Positions 1 to 6,002 of a stretch of 17,928 nt of DNA are shown here, in pieces. Source of the stretch: Candidatus Adiutrix sp. (GTDB lineage: Bacteria; Desulfobacterota; Desulfarculia; Adiutricales; Adiutricaceae); the NCBI GenBank assembly GCA_031273445.1, contig JAISRV010000120.1, positions 1 to 17,928 of the forward strand, given 5' to 3'. A model generated the notes under the pieces. That model made no database searches. It was not told the origin of the DNA and was given only the letters and a program-made list of their open reading frames with translations. The position numbers and the translations under genes were made by a program. Each line of letters opens with the position of its first letter. Position 1 is the stretch's first letter.

Positions 1-100
1 TTCAACCGCCGTTTCGACCTTGCCACTATGCTCACAAGGTTGGCCTATGTCGCATTAAGAACTGAGCCCTTGCCCTTCCACCTTCTAAAACAGGGCTTAT

Positions 101-172
101 CTTAATTAGTAATCAGGTAGTTTAATATATTATTAATAGCGCGAATTTACGACTTGAGACAATATAAGAGGT
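101..172 (+). promoter_or_regulatory. AT-rich upstream region and RBS of the TPR gene
   Basis: The first 179 bases hold no gene I can support. From about 101 to 145 the sequence turns strongly AT-rich, unlike its surroundings. It contains -10-like hexamers (TAATAT at 123, TATTAT at 128) but no convincing -35 box at the right distance. A ribosome binding site, AAGAGGT at 166-172, sits 7 bases before the GTG start at 180 and decides that start. The AT-rich block is the likely promoter region of the TPR-HU pair; the exact promoter is inferred, not seen. Confidence 0.35.
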
Positions 173-179
173 ACGAACC

Positions 180-2027
180 GTGGCAGACGACAAATTGCCT
201 GATCTCCCAACCCCTGATGAACAGAGCGGCGATCCGAATCAGAAAGCCGATCTCCGGTTGGAATCAGCCGCCGGGGCTTCCGCCTACGTGGAATCAGCCG
301 CCGAGTCCGGCGAGATGAATCTTGGCGACTTGGACGGCCCGCCGCCTAACATGACCGCCGCCCCCCACCTGGCCCGCCATGAGACGCCGCCGGCAGGCTT
401 TGCCATGCCTGCCGACGCGGGCCCAAGCGACTCCGACAGCCCCGACTTTCCACAGGCCGCGTTGGCGAAAGAGTCCGCCTCAAGCGGGCGGGCCGGAGCA
501 AAAGCCGATAAAATATCTGTCGTTTACAGTTGCTTGAGCGGCGTCTTCAAATGGCTGCGGCAAATTTTCCGATCAATCCCCCCAGCGGAGGATGTTTTTG
601 ACCAAATTCTCTTTTCTCTGGGGCTCCAGCGCAAACCCGCCAGCATGCTCAAACGGGCCAATTCTCTGGCCAGAAAAGGCCGCCTGGCGGAAGCCGTCAA
701 GTGGTATCGCGACCTTCTGCTTTTAAGACCCCTTTCCATAGCCGCCTATGACGGCCTGGGCCGAGCTTATTTTCGCATGGGCCTGGGCGAAGAGGCTAAT
801 CGTGAATTCACCATTGCCGACAATCTTGAGCGGATTTTGCACAACCGCGACGATATCGACGCCGCGACCGCCCTGGCCCAGGCTTTTCTTGACCGCAAGC
901 AAGCCAAGATGTCCGTCTCCCTGATCGAGCCTGTGCTGGTGGCCCACTTTTATACTCCCAATAACAGCAACCTCTTAAAAACCATGGGCCGGGTTTACGC
1001 TGAACTGCGGGCTAACAAAAAAATGTTTCAAGTCTATCAGGCCGGGCTGGCTCAATATCCGGAGGATTATGAGTTTCATATTTTAAAGGGCAACGCGGAA
1101 ATGAAGATGGGCAACAGCGCAGAAGGCGAAAAGCTCGTCCGCTGGGGCCAGTTGATGAAGCGCCTCAAAGAGGCGCCCAAAGACGCCAACGCCAGAATGG
1201 CTATGGGGGAAATGTGCCTTAAAGAAGGAAAAACCAACGAAGGGCTCGCCTTTTTGCGCGAAGCGGCCTCCCTCCTTCCGGAAAACGCCGGCATTCGCTG
1301 GCGTCTGTTCAATCTGTATCAAAAACAGGGCAATTACGACGATTCACTAAAATATTTCCTGGAAGTCGTGGAGCTGGAGCCGGGCAATGAAGACCTGCAG
1401 TATCGCCTGGCCGAATTCTATCGCCGCCACCGCCATCGCGAAGAGGCCCTGGCCATTTACAGGGCGCTGGCCGACAAGCACCCGCGCGACCCGAAACCTC
1501 ACGCTCTTTTGGGGGATCTTCTGACGGAAACAGGCAGTTTCGAGGAAGGTCAGACCATGAAAGAACTGGCCGTCACTCTTGAGTGCGGTCTTAAAGCCAA
1601 CCCCGATCACCGTGAAACAGTGCGTTTTATGAAATATCTGTTCAGCATCGGCGACTACCGGGAAGGCATGGCATGGCTCGACCGCGGCCTGACCAAATGG
1701 CCGTATCACGGCGAGTTAGTTTTGACTAAAGTCAGGCTGTTATATAATGAGTTCCGCTATAAAGACGCGGTGATTCTTTTAAAGAGGCTTATTTCGGTAA
1801 AACCGGATGTAGCCGAGCCCCATATCTGGATCGCCATGTGCTACCAGCGCCTCGGCGACAACATGGCCGCCCTGGCCGAAGGCCAGTTGTCCACTAGGCT
1901 GGCGCCCAAAAGCTACACCGCCCACAAGGTTCTGGGCGACGTGCTGAAGGAGCAGAAAAAACTAAGCCAAGCCAACGCGGCCTATGAAGTGGCGGAGATG
2001 ATGCGCCAGGGACATCTCAACAAGTAG
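180..2027 (+). CDS. Tetratricopeptide repeat (TPR) protein
   Basis: A 615-residue protein starting with GTG, supported by the RBS AAGAGGT. There is no signal peptide. Residues 1 to about 110 are a low-complexity, Pro/Ala/Asp/Ser-rich, acidic leader, probably disordered, with a small internal duplication (the ESAA motif occurs twice, encoded by two copies of GGAATCAGCCGCC near 258 and 290). A short amphipathic or hydrophobic stretch follows at about 112-150. From about 150 to 610 the protein is a run of 34-residue TPR helices with the usual W/L-G-Y-A-P spacing (for example the Y-x2-L-G-x-A-Y-x-R-M-G type near 190 and G-D-L-L-x-E-T-G near 445). Such solenoids are protein-binding scaffolds; the partner is unknown. 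Its stop lies 8 bases before the HU-like gene, so the two are probably co-transcribed. The product is likely cytoplasmic. Confidence 0.85.
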   Translation: MADDKLPDLPTPDEQSGDPNQKADLRLESAAGASAYVESAAESGEMNLGDLDGPPPNMTAAPHLARHETPPAGFAMPADAGPSDSDSPDFPQAALAKESASSGRAGAKADKISVVYSCLSGVFKWLRQIFRSIPPAEDVFDQILFSLGLQRKPASMLKRANSLARKGRLAEAVKWYRDLLLLRPLSIAAYDGLGRAYFRMGLGEEANREFTIADNLERILHNRDDIDAATALAQAFLDRKQAKMSVSLIEPVLVAHFYTPNNSNLLKTMGRVYAELRANKKMFQVYQAGLAQYPEDYEFHILKGNAEMKMGNSAEGEKLVRWGQLMKRLKEAPKDANARMAMGEMCLKEGKTNEGLAFLREAASLLPENAGIRWRLFNLYQKQGNYDDSLKYFLEVVELEPGNEDLQYRLAEFYRRHRHREEALAIYRALADKHPRDPKPHALLGDLLTETGSFEEGQTMKELAVTLECGLKANPDHRETVRFMKYLFSIGDYREGMAWLDRGLTKWPYHGELVLTKVRLLYNEFRYKDAVILLKRLISVKPDVAEPHIWIAMCYQRLGDNMAALAEGQLSTRLAPKSYTAHKVLGDVLKEQKKLSQANAAYEVAEMMRQGHLNK

Positions 2028-2035
2028 AGGCCGTT

Positions 2036-2326
2036 ATGACCACCAAGGGCGGGACATTGACCACACGCGGTCTTATAAAACATTTACGGGAAAAAAACCC
2101 GGAGATGCCGCTTGAACTTCTCGCCGCCGCGCAAGCAGAGATAATACGTTCCTTCGCCGAAGCGATGGCGGCCGGACGCCCGGTAATCATGCGGGGCTTC
2201 GGGCGGCTGTGGACTAGGCGTTACCATCGCTCGGCGCGAAAACGCTTGGGCGTGCTCTTCCGCCCCAGCCCGAAGCTTTTGAAACGCCTCAATAAAATTC
2301 CAATCCGCCCCGATAGCCGGAGCTGA
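2036..2326 (+). CDS. HU/IHF-family DNA-binding protein with shortened arm
   Basis: A 96-residue basic protein. The first part (about residues 10-50) matches the helical dimerisation half of HU/IHF proteins. It is followed by the family signature R-G-F-G-R-L at about 53-58 and the C-terminal F-R-P-S-P-K-L-L-K-R-L-N, which corresponds to F-K-P-G-K-x-L-x-x-x-N in IHF. Between these, the beta-arm that normally wraps the DNA minor groove and carries the R-N-P tip is about ten residues shorter and lacks R-N-P; it is replaced by an Arg-rich stretch (RRYHRSARKR). The start ATG at 2036 has AGAGG overlapping the stop of the TPR gene, which suggests translational linkage. It probably binds DNA as a dimer, but bending by intercalation is doubtful without the arm tip. 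The extreme C-terminus is basic. Confidence 0.75.
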   Translation: MTTKGGTLTTRGLIKHLREKNPEMPLELLAAAQAEIIRSFAEAMAAGRPVIMRGFGRLWTRRYHRSARKRLGVLFRPSPKLLKRLNKIPIRPDSRS

Positions 2327-2370
2327 CTGTCGCTTCTGCCCCAGAGCCCAAAGCTTTTAAAACGCCTCAA
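2251..2370. repeat. Partial tandem duplication at the HU gene tail
   Basis: Bases 2262-2292 (GCCCCAG, AAGCTTTT, AACGCCTCAA) recur with few changes at 2338-2370. Weaker similarity extends further upstream in both copies, giving a period of about 76-78 bases. The first copy encodes the end of the HU-like protein. The second lies after its stop and runs across the convergent ddl stop codon (TGA, read from 2369-2367). Confidence 0.7.
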
Positions 2371-3344
2371 ACCTTATAAAAATCCAGATCAGGCTCAACC
2401 GGCTCAAGAACCAGATCAATCAGATAAGAAATAAAAGACGTGAACGACAGCCCGTATGTTTTGGCCATCTTCGGTAGAAGGCTGCCGGAGGTCATGCCGG
2501 GCAAGGTATTGGTTTCCAGAATAAAAGGCCGGCCGTCCACAAGAATAAAATCAGTGCGCGACAGTCCACGGCAACCCAGGGCCAGATGCGCGGCCACAGC
2601 CAGGCGCGAAATATCGGCCGCCGCCGAGACCGTGAGATCGGCCGGGCATATTTCTTCAGACTGCCCCGGTTCGTATTTGGCGGAATAATCAAAAAACTGA
2701 TGGCCCTCGGCGGGGATTATTTCAATAATGGGCAGAGCGGTCGTCTTGAGGTTGCCGACCACACCGCAGGTAAACTCTCGCCCGGGCAGATATTCCTCAA
2801 GCATGGCCGCGCCGTCCAAGCTGAAAACTTCATCCAGAGCCGCGCTCAACGCGCCTTCGTCCCGGACGATGCTTAAGCCCACGGAAGAGCCTTGACGCAA
2901 AGGTTTGACCACCACCGGGGCCCCCAACATATCCATAGCCCGCCGGGCCTCGTCGGCCAGACCGCCGCCTGCCGTCCGTTTGTCCAACACCAGGTCTCTG
3001 GCCACCGGAAGGCCGGCCTCGCGATATATCTTTTTAGCGACGTTTTTGTCGATGGCCATGGCGCTGGCCAGAACTCCGCTCCCGATATAGGGGAGACCGG
3101 CCAGTTCGCAAAACCCTTGGATTGTCCCGTCTTCGCCGTAGGCGCCGTGCAGGGCCAGAAAAGCCAGGTCCAGGCGTGGAGCGTGATCAAGCAGGAGGGA
3201 CAAATCTTTGACCGGGTCGTAAACGGCGACATTAAAGCGGTCACGGTCAATATGGGCCATAATTTCGCCGCCGGAAGCCAAGGAAACTTCCCTTTCCTTT
3301 GATTTTCCGCCCATTAAAAGGGCAATATGCCGTTTAGCCGACAT
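2367..3344 (-). CDS. ddl: D-alanine--D-alanine ligase
   Basis: A 325-residue ATP-grasp enzyme that joins two D-alanines with ATP hydrolysis, supplying the dipeptide for UDP-MurNAc-pentapeptide in the cytoplasm. Family landmarks are all present: G-G-K-S-K-E-R-E-V-S-L at 12-22 (first Glu corresponds to Glu15 of E. coli DdlB), H-G-A-Y-G-E-D-G-T-I-Q-G at 66-77, V-K-P near 146 and Q-G-S-S-V-G at 151-156 for ATP binding, Y-S-A-K-Y at 220-224, S-R-T-D-F at 262-266, and the Mg-binding E-T-N-T-L-P-G-M-T at 277-285. The length is normal. The ATG at 3344 has a strong RBS (GGAAGGAG). It lies downstream of rpsT but behind a terminator-like hairpin, so it may have its own weak promoter or rely on read-through. 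The C-terminal stop is provided by the second copy of the HU-tail repeat. Confidence 0.96.
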   Translation of the reverse strand: MSAKRHIALLMGGKSKEREVSLASGGEIMAHIDRDRFNVAVYDPVKDLSLLLDHAPRLDLAFLALHGAYGEDGTIQGFCELAGLPYIGSGVLASAMAIDKNVAKKIYREAGLPVARDLVLDKRTAGGGLADEARRAMDMLGAPVVVKPLRQGSSVGLSIVRDEGALSAALDEVFSLDGAAMLEEYLPGREFTCGVVGNLKTTALPIIEIIPAEGHQFFDYSAKYEPGQSEEICPADLTVSAAADISRLAVAAHLALGCRGLSRTDFILVDGRPFILETNTLPGMTSGSLLPKMAKTYGLSFTSFISYLIDLVLEPVEPDLDFYKV

Positions 3345-3379
3345 CTGTTTTCTCCTTCCCTGCGAATAATCCGGCTTAT

Positions 3380-3448
3380 AAAAAAATCGAAGCCCCTACC
3401 GCGGCGAGAAACGACTTGACCGCCGTTTTCGCCCTCAAGGGCTTCGAT
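3380..3448 (-). terminator. Intrinsic terminator downstream of rpsT
   Basis: Read on the - strand, ATCGAAGCCC (3448-3439) pairs perfectly with GGGCTTCGAT (3395-3386) and is followed directly by a run of seven T (3386-3380; the stem's last T is part of it). The 43-base interior can form a second stem (GGCGAAAACG with CGTTTCTCGCC, one bulge). This is a classic Rho-independent signal 57 bases after the rpsT stop and 36 bases before the ddl start, so it separates rpsT from ddl. Confidence 0.8.
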
Positions 3449-3504
3449 CTGCTCGGGGAAGCTTTCATTGGCGCAACGCCCCCTTGGGACCTGACTGAAA
3501 CGCG

Positions 3505-3774
3505 TCAGGCGGCCTTTCGCGCGGCATCCATCTGCCTGGAAAGGCGGGCAATGCGGCGGGCGCTGTTGCGGCGGTGCAACGTCCCCTTTGAAGCGGCCCT
3601 GAAGAGAGCGCTCATGGCCTTGCGCAGGACCTCGGCCGCCGCTCCGGCCTCGCCGCCGACGGCGTCACGGGCGCTTTTAACGGCGTTTTTGACTCTGGTT
3701 TTGTTCATGCGATTGCGGAGCCGCCGAGTTTCGCTCTGGCGGGCCCTTTTAAGAGCTGATTTATGATTGGCCAA
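3505..3774 (-). CDS. rpsT: 30S ribosomal protein S20
   Basis: An 89-residue, very basic, helical protein starting M-A-N-H-K-S-A-L-K-R, the standard S20 N-terminus, with conserved R-N-R-M-N-K-T-R and a C-terminal H-R-R-N-S-A-R-R-I-A-R-L. It binds 16S rRNA early in 30S assembly. The start codon is TTG (3774-3772), fixed by the conserved A-N-H-K that follows and by an RBS-like AAGGGGG just upstream. The E. coli rpsT gene also uses UUG, where the weak start takes part in autogenous control; the same control here is an inference. It has a near-consensus promoter at 3929-3956 and its own terminator at 3380-3448. Confidence 0.96.
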   Translation of the reverse strand: MANHKSALKRARQSETRRLRNRMNKTRVKNAVKSARDAVGGEAGAAAEVLRKAMSALFRAASKGTLHRRNSARRIARLSRQMDAARKAA

Positions 3775-3922
3775 GAGAGCCCCCTTCTGTTATAAATAAT
3801 CTGCTTACGGCCGATGAGGCCTTGCCGCCGGTGCGGCCGTTTATATTCTAGCCGAGAGGATGCGTTTTTCATGTGCCGGGCTTTTCCGGCCTGACGCTTC
3901 CGTCGAATCAGATTCAAGTCAA
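3775..3922 (-). promoter_or_regulatory. rpsT: Long structured 5' leader of rpsT
   Basis: Assuming transcription starts about 7 bases after the -10 box, the mRNA has a leader of roughly 148 bases before the TTG start. It can form at least one stable hairpin (GCCGG at 3890-3886 with CCGGC at 3879-3875) and contains several GGCCG/CGGCC elements near the start. In other bacteria S20 represses its own translation; this leader is a plausible site for that, but no conserved S20-binding fold was recognised. Confidence 0.35.
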
Positions 3923-3928
3923 AATGAT

Positions 3929-3956
3929 ATTATATTACGCGCAAGAAAGTTGTCAA
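3929..3956 (-). promoter_or_regulatory. rpsT: Near-consensus sigma-70 promoter for rpsT
   Basis: On the - strand a perfect -35 box TTGACA (3956-3951) is followed after 16 bases by a perfect -10 box TATAAT (3934-3929). It faces rpsT. The -35 box lies only 9 bases from the ATG of divergent murJ (3966), so the murJ promoter must overlap or lie within the rpsT transcribed region. Confidence 0.85.
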
Positions 3957-3965
3957 CCCTAAAAA

Positions 3966-5537
3966 ATGAAGGAAAGAAGTAAAATCGCCCGCGCCGCCTC
4001 CATAGTGAGCGCCTCCACTCTGCTCTCGCGTCTGGCTGGGCTGGCGCGCGACCAAGTTACGGCCTATTTTTTCGGGTCGTCTTTTGTGGCCGACGCCTTC
4101 TTCATGGCCTTTCGCATTCCCAACCTTTTGCGCCGTCTCCTGGCGGAAGGCGCCCTGACCGTCGCCTTCGTCCCGGTCTTCACGGAAACCCGCGAAAAAG
4201 ACGGAAAAGCGGCGGCCGGAGAGCTCTTCCGCAATATGTTCGGCCTTCTGGCCCTGGTTCTAACCGCGGTCTGCGCTCTGGGCCTGATTTTCGCCCCGCA
4301 GATAGTCGCGGTCATGGCCCCCGGCTTCAAAGGCAACGCCGAACAATTCCAATTGACTATCTTTCTTACGCGCGTATTGTTCCCCTATATTTTCTTCATG
4401 GGCCTGTGCGCCGTCTTCATGGGGGCGCTCAATTCCGCCGGCCGTTTCGCGGCGCCGGCCCTGGGGCCGTTTGTGTGCAACCTGGCCATGATTCTCGCCG
4501 CCGCCGTTTTGAGCCCCCGACTTCAAAGGCCCATCCTGGGGCTGGCCATCGGAGCTCTGGCCGGGGGCGCCCTGCAGTTGGCTATTCAGCTGCCGAGTCT
4601 GGCTCGGGCCGGGTTGCCGCTGGCGCCGGGCGCAAACTTCCGTTCCCCGGCCATAAAGAAAATATTGCTTCTGATGGGGCCGGCCGCCTTGGGCGCGGCG
4701 GTCTATCAACTGTCGGTGTTCATAAACAGCATCCTGGCCTCCAAGCTCCCTGAAGGCAGCGTCTCCCTGCTTTATTACGCCGACCGTCTCATGCAGTTTC
4801 CGCTCGGCATTTTCACTATGGCCATCGGTTCAGCCGCCCTGCCCGCCCTGGCCCGTCAAAGCGCCCAGGGCGACCGGGCCGGCTTTATCGACAGCGCCCG
4901 CTTCGCTCTGGGGCTTTCGTTTTTCATCACCATACCGGCCGCCGTCGGGCTCTCCGTGCTGGCCGAACCCCTGGTGACCTTTCTTTTTCAGCGCGGCAGT
5001 TTCAGCGCCCAAAGCGCCCTGGGCACAGCCGCGGCTCTCCAGGCCTTCGCTCTCGGCCTCCCCTTTCTCTCCGGCGCCGGCATTTTGGCCCGAATTTTCT
5101 ACAGCCGCGCCGACACCAAGACGCCAGCCAAAGCGGCGGCCATATGCCTTATGGCCGGAACGCTTATGGCCTTCCTTCTAATGCATCCGTTTAAACATGT
5201 GGGGCTGGCCCTGGCCAGTTCGCTGGCCAGCCTTATGAATTTCTGCTGGCTGGCCGGCCTTTTGTTGATCAGGGAGAAGGATTTTCCCGCCCTGGCCCTG
5301 TTAAAAGAAACCGCAGTCATAAGCCTGGCCGCGCTTTTGATGGGCGCGGCGGCAAGCCCGCTGGGCCGATGGGCCATGGGCGCGGCCGATTTCTGGACAC
5401 AGACCTTAAGAACTTTGACGACCGTGGCGACCGGGGTTCTGGTTTACGCGCTTTTAGCGGCGGCCTTTAAAACGCCTTACCTGAAGCCGCTGGTCAAAAG
5501 ACTGAGACGCGGGGCGGCCGCAGGCGGCAAAAAATAA
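3966..5537 (+). CDS. murJ: Lipid II flippase MurJ (MviN family)
   Basis: A 523-residue polytopic inner-membrane protein of the MOP (MVF) superfamily that moves lipid II from the cytoplasmic to the periplasmic leaflet for peptidoglycan synthesis. The N-terminus has the family pattern S-T-L-L-S-R-L-x-G-x-x-R-D (residues 17-29), then F-F-G...A-D-A-F-x-x-A-F-R-I-P-N-L-L-R-R-L-x-A-E-G-A (36-62). About 14 hydrophobic segments follow, and the end is a short basic tail. The length is typical. The ATG at 3966 is chosen from family alignment of the N-terminus, because no good Shine-Dalgarno sequence precedes it (only AAAAA), which suggests modest translation. It is transcribed divergently from rpsT with only 191 bases between the two start codons. 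Nothing clearly terminator-like follows the stop; a CCTGATCAGG palindrome lies at 5539-5548. Confidence 0.95.
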   Translation: MKERSKIARAASIVSASTLLSRLAGLARDQVTAYFFGSSFVADAFFMAFRIPNLLRRLLAEGALTVAFVPVFTETREKDGKAAAGELFRNMFGLLALVLTAVCALGLIFAPQIVAVMAPGFKGNAEQFQLTIFLTRVLFPYIFFMGLCAVFMGALNSAGRFAAPALGPFVCNLAMILAAAVLSPRLQRPILGLAIGALAGGALQLAIQLPSLARAGLPLAPGANFRSPAIKKILLLMGPAALGAAVYQLSVFINSILASKLPEGSVSLLYYADRLMQFPLGIFTMAIGSAALPALARQSAQGDRAGFIDSARFALGLSFFITIPAAVGLSVLAEPLVTFLFQRGSFSAQSALGTAAALQAFALGLPFLSGAGILARIFYSRADTKTPAKAAAICLMAGTLMAFLLMHPFKHVGLALASSLASLMNFCWLAGLLLIREKDFPALALLKETAVISLAALLMGAAASPLGRWAMGAADFWTQTLRTLTTVATGVLVYALLAAAFKTPYLKPLVKRLRRGAAAGGKK

Positions 5538-5649
5538 ACCTGATCAGGACTTTTGAGAAACTCGGTGCGGAGACTCCAGCTCAACTTGAAAAACTGCGTA
5601 TAGATTATACCAGACGTGTCCAAAATAAAATAATAGTTTAAAAAAGAAC

Positions 5650-5712
5650 CCTCCGGTTGGTATAATGGTAGTTGCAAGACACCATTAAACGGCCGTAAGG
5701 CCCAACCGGAGG
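5650..5712 (+). promoter_or_regulatory. Hairpin masking a ribosome binding site, with an internal promoter
   Basis: CCTCCGGTTGG (5650-5660) is a perfect 11-base inverted repeat of CCAACCGGAGG (5702-5712). Inside it TAATGGT (5663-5669) pairs with ACCATTA (5681-5687), and ACGGCCGT (5689-5696) is self-complementary. The right outer arm contains the strong Shine-Dalgarno GGAGG, 7 bases before the ATG at 5720. An extended -10 element, TGGTATAAT (5658-5666), overlaps the left arm, with a weak -35-like TTTAAA at 5637-5642. A transcript from this promoter would start near 5673 and lack the left arm, leaving the RBS free; a transcript reading in from murJ would contain both arms and hide it. This is the known read-through protection arrangement of several insertion sequences (IS10, IS50). 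Confidence 0.6.
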
Positions 5713-5719
5713 TAAAGTC

Positions 5720-5896
5720 ATGTTAGCACCGATGAGCATGTTTGCGCAACTGCTTTCGTTGATAGTGTCAAGAAGCGCCCGGGCGCCGGGCGCAGCCCAG
5801 GGCAATCGCTTCTTATGCGGCCTCATGTCAAGTAAAAAACGATTGCCCTGGGGCGCAGCCGCCGAATTTTTAATTGGCAAAAATTACTGCTTTTGA
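5720..5896 (+). pseudogene. 58-codon frame, possible remnant of an IS4-type transposase start
   Basis: ATG at 5720, TGA at 5894-5896, 58 residues, with a strong RBS (GGAGG, spacing 7). Residues 7-15 (M-F-A-Q-L-L-S-L-I) resemble the opening of IS4-family transposases (the DUF4372-type N-terminus, commonly F-x-Q-L-L-x-L-I-P-R). After residue 18 the similarity stops at a very GC-rich hairpin, and the rest looks like random translation of inverted repeats. Together with the RBS-masking hairpin this suggests the left end of an insertion sequence whose body has been deleted. Alternatives are a small genuine peptide or a leader peptide for the glycan locus. The similarity is from memory of the family and short, so confidence is limited. 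Confidence 0.4.
5770..5852. repeat. Nested, mutually exclusive inverted repeats
   Basis: Three stems overlap: AAGAAGCG (5770-5777) with CGCTTCTT (5807-5814); inside it GCGCCCG (5775-5781) with CGGGCGC (5787-5793); and CCCAGGGCAATCG (5796-5808) with CGATTGCCCTGGG (5840-5852, 13 bases perfect). The first and third share bases 5807-5808 and cannot be fully formed together. GGGCGCAGCC also occurs as a direct repeat at 5788-5797 and 5851-5860. The pattern fits either a degraded mobile element or a switchable RNA leader. Confidence 0.65.
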
Positions 5897-6002
5897 TAAT
5901 CTCAGCGATAAGAGAGCCCGGATGTAATGCCGACTCTCCGGCAAGATCGACCTTATCTTGATGGAACAATAGAGGGCTGCACAGTGAAAATAGGACCGAA
6001 AG

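Larger units (their letters stand above)
5538..6002. other. 465-base structured gap between murJ and the glycan locus
   Basis: Holds no ordinary gene. From left to right it contains: a CCTGATCAGG palindrome (5539-5548); an extended -10 promoter element (5658-5666) embedded in a hairpin (5650-5712) that would cover a ribosome binding site; a 58-codon frame (5720-5896) containing nested hairpins; and a leader-like segment before the glycosyltransferase start with GCCG/CGGC (5929-5932 with 5939-5942) inside GATAAG/CTTATC (5907-5912 with 5952-5957). No JUMPstart/ops element was seen. Confidence 0.6.

Noticed and set aside
3416..3766. 116-codon + strand frame over rpsT
   Set aside because: Antisense shadow of the unmistakable S20 gene and its terminator.
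5650..5713. tRNA-like look (a TGGTATAATGG stretch similar to a D-arm inside an 11-base stem)
   Set aside because: No T-arm (GGTTCGA), no anticodon arm of proper size and no CCA; the promoter and ribosome binding site reading fits better.
5538..6002. JUMPstart/ops element before the glycan locus
   Set aside because: No GGCGGTAGCGT core; GGTAGTTGC at 5667-5675 is not a match.
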